Positions 55,359-57,669 of a stretch of 57,669 nucleotides of DNA are shown here, in pieces (within the stretch, counting starts at the first letter, position 1; each line of letters begins with the position of its first letter). Position numbers and translations under genes: made by a program. The notes beneath the pieces were generated by a model. The model ran no database searches. It was not told the origin of the DNA and saw nothing but the letters and a program-made list of their open reading frames with translations. The DNA comes from Cardiobacteriaceae bacterium (lineage in GTDB: Bacteria > Pseudomonadota > Gammaproteobacteria > Cardiobacteriales > Cardiobacteriaceae), in assembly GCA_030525785.1 (NCBI GenBank), contig JAUNEA010000010.1:2872-60540 (forward strand), written 5' to 3'.

Positions 55359-56225
55359 TTACGGAGTTTTGGTTTCAGGAGGAAGATGATTGAATGAATT
55401 CAATTCTGTTTGGCAACGTGCTGGCAAATAATCTTTAGGGAATGCACCATTGTTTAAACACGTCCAATTCAAGCCCAAATTAGGAATGTTGAAAGATTGC
55501 AAAAAGAGCTTATAGTTGTGCAAACTGGAAGCTGCTTGCTCATTGAACGTTAATTCCAAAGCACGTTGAGAATTGAGTAAAATTTTATAAAATTCACCTT
55601 GACTTAAACTAGGGTCAGGCAAGTGGTCAGGGAAATAACGATTTTTCTTGATAAACGACTCAATACTTGCTTTTGCCTCATCAAGGGCGGCAAGTGCTTG
55701 GGTAACTTGTTGTTGTGTGCGATATTTTTCGTACAACGGCTGCGAAAATGATGCACCAACAAACAACACGATACCCAACAAAATCAAGCTCACGAGCGTT
55801 CCTGTTGGCAACGCACGTTTAAATTTCAGTGCTTTATCTGCCTCGATAATATCTTCGCGCTTGCGCCTGTAAGGGCTATGTTGCAAATCAGAATCTTGAG
55901 ATTCCTCTGTCTTATACGATTCATGACCACCGCCTGCTTTGTAATCGAAAAAAGATTTCATGCTGTTGGCAGAAAAAGCGCTTTGACTCGTATTATCAAA
56001 CATATGCTCGTAATCTACACGGCGTTCAGGTGATAGATTGATAGAATCATCGTAGATTTGACGCTGCTCAGGGTCAATCAATGTATGCTCTATATTGTTA
56101 AGAATAATGGAAAAATCCCCACTTTTGTTTTGAGTTTTTAGCTTTTTAACCGCCCTTTGAATGGATTGAATCGTAGCGTTGGTTGGAATGTTGAGAATTT
56201 GATAGTAATTTTGCGTAGTAGACAT
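55359..56225 (-). CDS. Degenerate J-domain fused to a pilin-like domain
   Basis: 288 residues from the ATG at 56225; the open frame further upstream overlaps orn and is rejected. Residues 6-60 resemble a J-domain (YYQILNIPTNATIQSIQRAVKKLK ... DPEQRQIYDD) but the HPD tripeptide is missing. A polar linker (60-138) leads to a 27-residue stretch (142-168) that matches the pilin N-terminal helix in length, with Pro22, Tyr24 and Tyr27 of pilin conserved but Glu5 replaced by Ser and no leader peptidase site. The C-terminal domain has TQALAALDEAKASIE like pilin and a closing Cys pair (Cys256 in WTC, Cys271 in PARC). It looks like a pilin paralogue whose leader was replaced by a cytoplasmic J-like domain. 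Next to tfpX; about 70 bases separate them. Confidence 0.75.
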   Translation of the reverse strand: MSTTQNYYQILNIPTNATIQSIQRAVKKLKTQNKSGDFSIILNNIEHTLIDPEQRQIYDDSINLSPERRVDYEHMFDNTSQSAFSANSMKSFFDYKAGGGHESYKTEESQDSDLQHSPYRRKREDIIEADKALKFKRALPTGTLVSLILLGIVLFVGASFSQPLYEKYRTQQQVTQALAALDEAKASIESFIKKNRYFPDHLPDPSLSQGEFYKILLNSQRALELTFNEQAASSLHNYKLFLQSFNIPNLGLNWTCLNNGAFPKDYLPARCQTELNSFNHLPPETKTP

Positions 56226-56334
56226 AGCAGATTCCAAGTAAAAGCTTAAGAGAAGATTATCATGTTTTCGATAAAGGTTTGTTAAACTAGACAACAAAAT
56301 ACTTGCAAGATTTATACCATCACAGAGGATAATT

Positions 56335-56862
56335 ATGGAAAATCGTTTCATTTGGCTGGATATGGAGATGACAGGGCTAGATCCTATGCGCGATAGAGTG
56401 CTGGAAATTGCCACCCTAGTTACCGATGCCGATCTTAATCTCATTGCTGAAGGCCCTAGCCTAGCTATTTATCAGCCCGATGAGATTTTAGATAATCTTG
56501 ACGATTGGAACACCAGCCATCATACTGCCAGTGGGTTATTAGACCGTTGTCGCCAAAGCGCTTTGAGTGTACGCGATGCAGAAATCGAAACCTTAAACTT
56601 TTTGCGCCGTTACGTGGAGAAAGATAGCTCGCCCTTGTGTGGCAACAGTATCTGCCAAGACCGTCGCTTTATGGCACGCTGGATGCCAGAATTGGAGCAG
56701 TATTTCCATTATCGTAACCTTGATGTTTCTACCCTTAAAGAACTTGCACGGCGCTGGTACCCCGACTTAACTTTTACCAAAAAAAATCAACATACTGCCC
56801 TTGCCGATATTTACGAAAGCTTGGAAGAATTGCGTTTTTATCGCGCCCATATTTTTAAGTAA
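56335..56862 (+). CDS. orn: Oligoribonuclease
   Basis: 175 residues of the DEDDh exonuclease family: [12 protein letters not shown] near the N terminus, [10 protein letters not shown], and [18 protein letters not shown] with the catalytic His and Asp. It degrades 2-5-nucleotide RNAs and pGpG from cyclic-di-GMP turnover. The start region overlaps the rejected upstream extension of the divergent J-pilin gene. Confidence 0.97.
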   Translation: MENRFIWLDMEMTGLDPMRDRVLEIATLVTDADLNLIAEGPSLAIYQPDEILDNLDDWNTSHHTASGLLDRCRQSALSVRDAEIETLNFLRRYVEKDSSPLCGNSICQDRRFMARWMPELEQYFHYRNLDVSTLKELARRWYPDLTFTKKNQHTALADIYESLEELRFYRAHIFK

Positions 56863-56871
56863 ATTTTTCCT

Positions 56872-56900
56872 GCCCAAAGCGCTTTGCTTGGGCTTTTCTT
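56872..56900 (+). terminator. Palindrome-containing terminator after orn
   Basis: GCCCAAAGC-GCTTT-GCTTGGGC (one bulged A) followed by TTTTCTT, nine bases after the stop codon. A single palindrome copy supplies one arm and the loop. Confidence 0.75.
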
Positions 56901-56922
56901 ATCCCATTTAGAGGAGTTTTTT

Positions 56923-57555
56923 ATGACTACATTTACTTTCCCAGCCCTACCCTATGCTTATGATGCCCTTGAACCAAGCATTGATAAGTTAACGGTAGAA
57001 ATCCATTACAGTCGCCACCACAAAGCTTATTTTGACAACTTCGTGGCAAATGTTGGCGAAACCGATTTGGATTTGGTTGGCGTATTGAATAACATCAGCA
57101 AATTCAGCCCAGCTGTTCGCAACAATGGCGGTGGCTTATTCAATCATACCTTATACTGGAACACCATGAGCGCTGATGGTAAACGTGCGCCTGAAGGCAA
57201 ATTGCTGAACGCCATCAACGAGACTTTTGGTAGCTTCGAAGCGTTTAAAGCTGCTTTCAAAGATGCTGGTATCAAACAATTCGGCTCAGGTTGGGCATGG
57301 TTAATCGTCAATGCTGAAGGAAAATTACAAATCACCAGCACTCCAAACCAAGATAATCCTTTGATGGATGTCGTGGCAGTACGCGGCAAGCCTATTCTCG
57401 GCTGCGATGTTTGGGAACATGCTTACTATCTCAACTACCAAAATAAACGCGCAGACTACCTCGATGCTTGGTGGAATGTAGTGGATTGGGCAGCGGTTGA
57501 GGCTAATTATCAAAAAGCCACCAGCTCAGGCTGCGGTTGCTCTTGCTCACACTAA
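56923..57555 (+). CDS. sod: Superoxide dismutase (Mn/Fe family) with a Cys-rich tail
   Basis: 210 residues from the ATG at 56923, with GAGGAG six bases upstream; an earlier TTG reading from 56884 is rejected. Metal ligands His28, His75, Asp162 and His166 are in place. GGGLFNH and Gln143 in PNQDNPLM favour the Mn-type active site over the Fe-type, but cambialistic use is possible. The last ten residues, SSGCGCSCSH, add three Cys and a His not found in typical family members and could bind metal. The TAA stop is the first three bases of repeat copy 4 (CTAAAAGCGCTTTG). Confidence 0.92.
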   Translation: MTTFTFPALPYAYDALEPSIDKLTVEIHYSRHHKAYFDNFVANVGETDLDLVGVLNNISKFSPAVRNNGGGLFNHTLYWNTMSADGKRAPEGKLLNAINETFGSFEAFKAAFKDAGIKQFGSGWAWLIVNAEGKLQITSTPNQDNPLMDVVAVRGKPILGCDVWEHAYYLNYQNKRADYLDAWWNVVDWAAVEANYQKATSSGCGCSCSH

Positions 57556-57669
57556 AAGCGCTTTGATGACCATGCTATGATTGGGATACCTTTATTGGGG
57601 GTTTCACCCCCAAGCCCCCACAAGGGGTGTTACACCCCTTGACCCCAGAGCATTAAAAAGTAAAACCCC
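57553..57669. repeat. Multi-hairpin repeat element, copy 4 (cut by window end)
   Basis: Same orientation as copies 1 and 3. It begins with CTAAAAGCGCTTTG at the sod stop codon, as copy 1 does at the aceF stop, followed by a terminal-repeat-like TGCTATGATTGGGATACCTTTATT, then GGGGG-TTTCA-CCCCC, CAAGGGGTG-TTA-CACCCCTTG and the start of the AAAAAGTAAAACCCC stem, where the window stops. Confidence 0.88.

Noticed and set aside
56226-56444. Upstream extension of the J-pilin frame to 56444
   Set aside because: It overlaps the start of orn on the opposite strand and has no family similarity; the ATG at 56225 begins right before the J-like domain.

Overview
This window is a stretch of bacterial chromosome at moderate GC (my impression is mid-40s percent), made of densely packed housekeeping genes with no prophage, insertion sequence, integrase or CRISPR array that I can see. 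Several features point to a type IV-piliated, host-associated gammaproteobacterium of the Cardiobacteriaceae/Moraxellaceae kind. These are a sigma-54 type IV pilin gene with a FimB/TfpX accessory gene nearby, a gammaproteobacterial-style 6S RNA, ATP-dependent PEP carboxykinase, homodimeric AceE, LuxS, a Slam-like outer-membrane protein and a GT80 sialyltransferase. I cannot name the genus. Neisserial DUS and Pasteurellaceae USS words were not noticed.

Two repeat families dominate the window. The first is a short palindrome, consensus CAAAGCGCTTTG with invariant core AAGCGCTT. I count about 164 copies by eye, one per roughly 350 bases, inside genes and between them. In coding sequence it appears as QSAL, KAL or KRF depending on frame. 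Between genes it carries stop codons, abuts ribosome binding sites, and in inverted pairs builds terminator hairpins. The second is an element of about 230-270 bp with five nested hairpins, present three times in full and once cut by the window end. Its termini contain the same palindrome, and in three of four cases it begins on the stop codon of the neighbouring gene.

Layout. 1-3.8 kb: end of an NlpC/P60 hydrolase gene, then glyQS. 3.8-10.7 kb (minus strand): an aromatic-acid-type MFS transporter, a Mn/Fe-type ABC importer (two permeases, ATPase, binding protein) with a likely regulated promoter, dtd and a Slam-like gene. 10.7-18.4 kb (plus): mutS, a zinc deacylase-like gene, glnA, a DUF1176 protein, a DUF302 protein and a beta-class GST. 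18.4-22.2 kb: an ScsD-like thioredoxin and luxS (minus), then metNIQ (plus). 22.2-31.8 kb (minus): an MFS-PlsC-acyl-ACP synthetase fusion, an ABC-2 exporter, a membrane spermidine-synthase-like protein and a phosphoethanolamine transferase. 31.9-36.2 kb: tRNA-Ser, then aceE-aceF. 36.5-39.4 kb (minus): a DUF2233 protein, NfeD, an SPFH protein and pncA. 39.5-44.2 kb: the sialyltransferase, pckA, a Gly-Cys-Gly tRNA operon and a dicarboxylate/amino-acid symporter. 44.3-51.9 kb: argA, znuA, folA, acnA and purB. 51.9-56.2 kb: 6S RNA, pilA, a sulfatase-fold transferase, tfpX and an unusual degenerate J-domain/pilin fusion. 56.3-57.7 kb: orn, a superoxide dismutase with a Cys-rich tail, and the fourth large repeat.

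The most promising material for new biology is the palindrome system (its possible uptake, methylation and terminator roles), the multi-hairpin element whose core has flipped in one copy, and the pilus locus with its J-pilin protein and adjacent candidate pilin-modifying enzyme. All calls rest on reading the sequence and on family knowledge; no database search was run.
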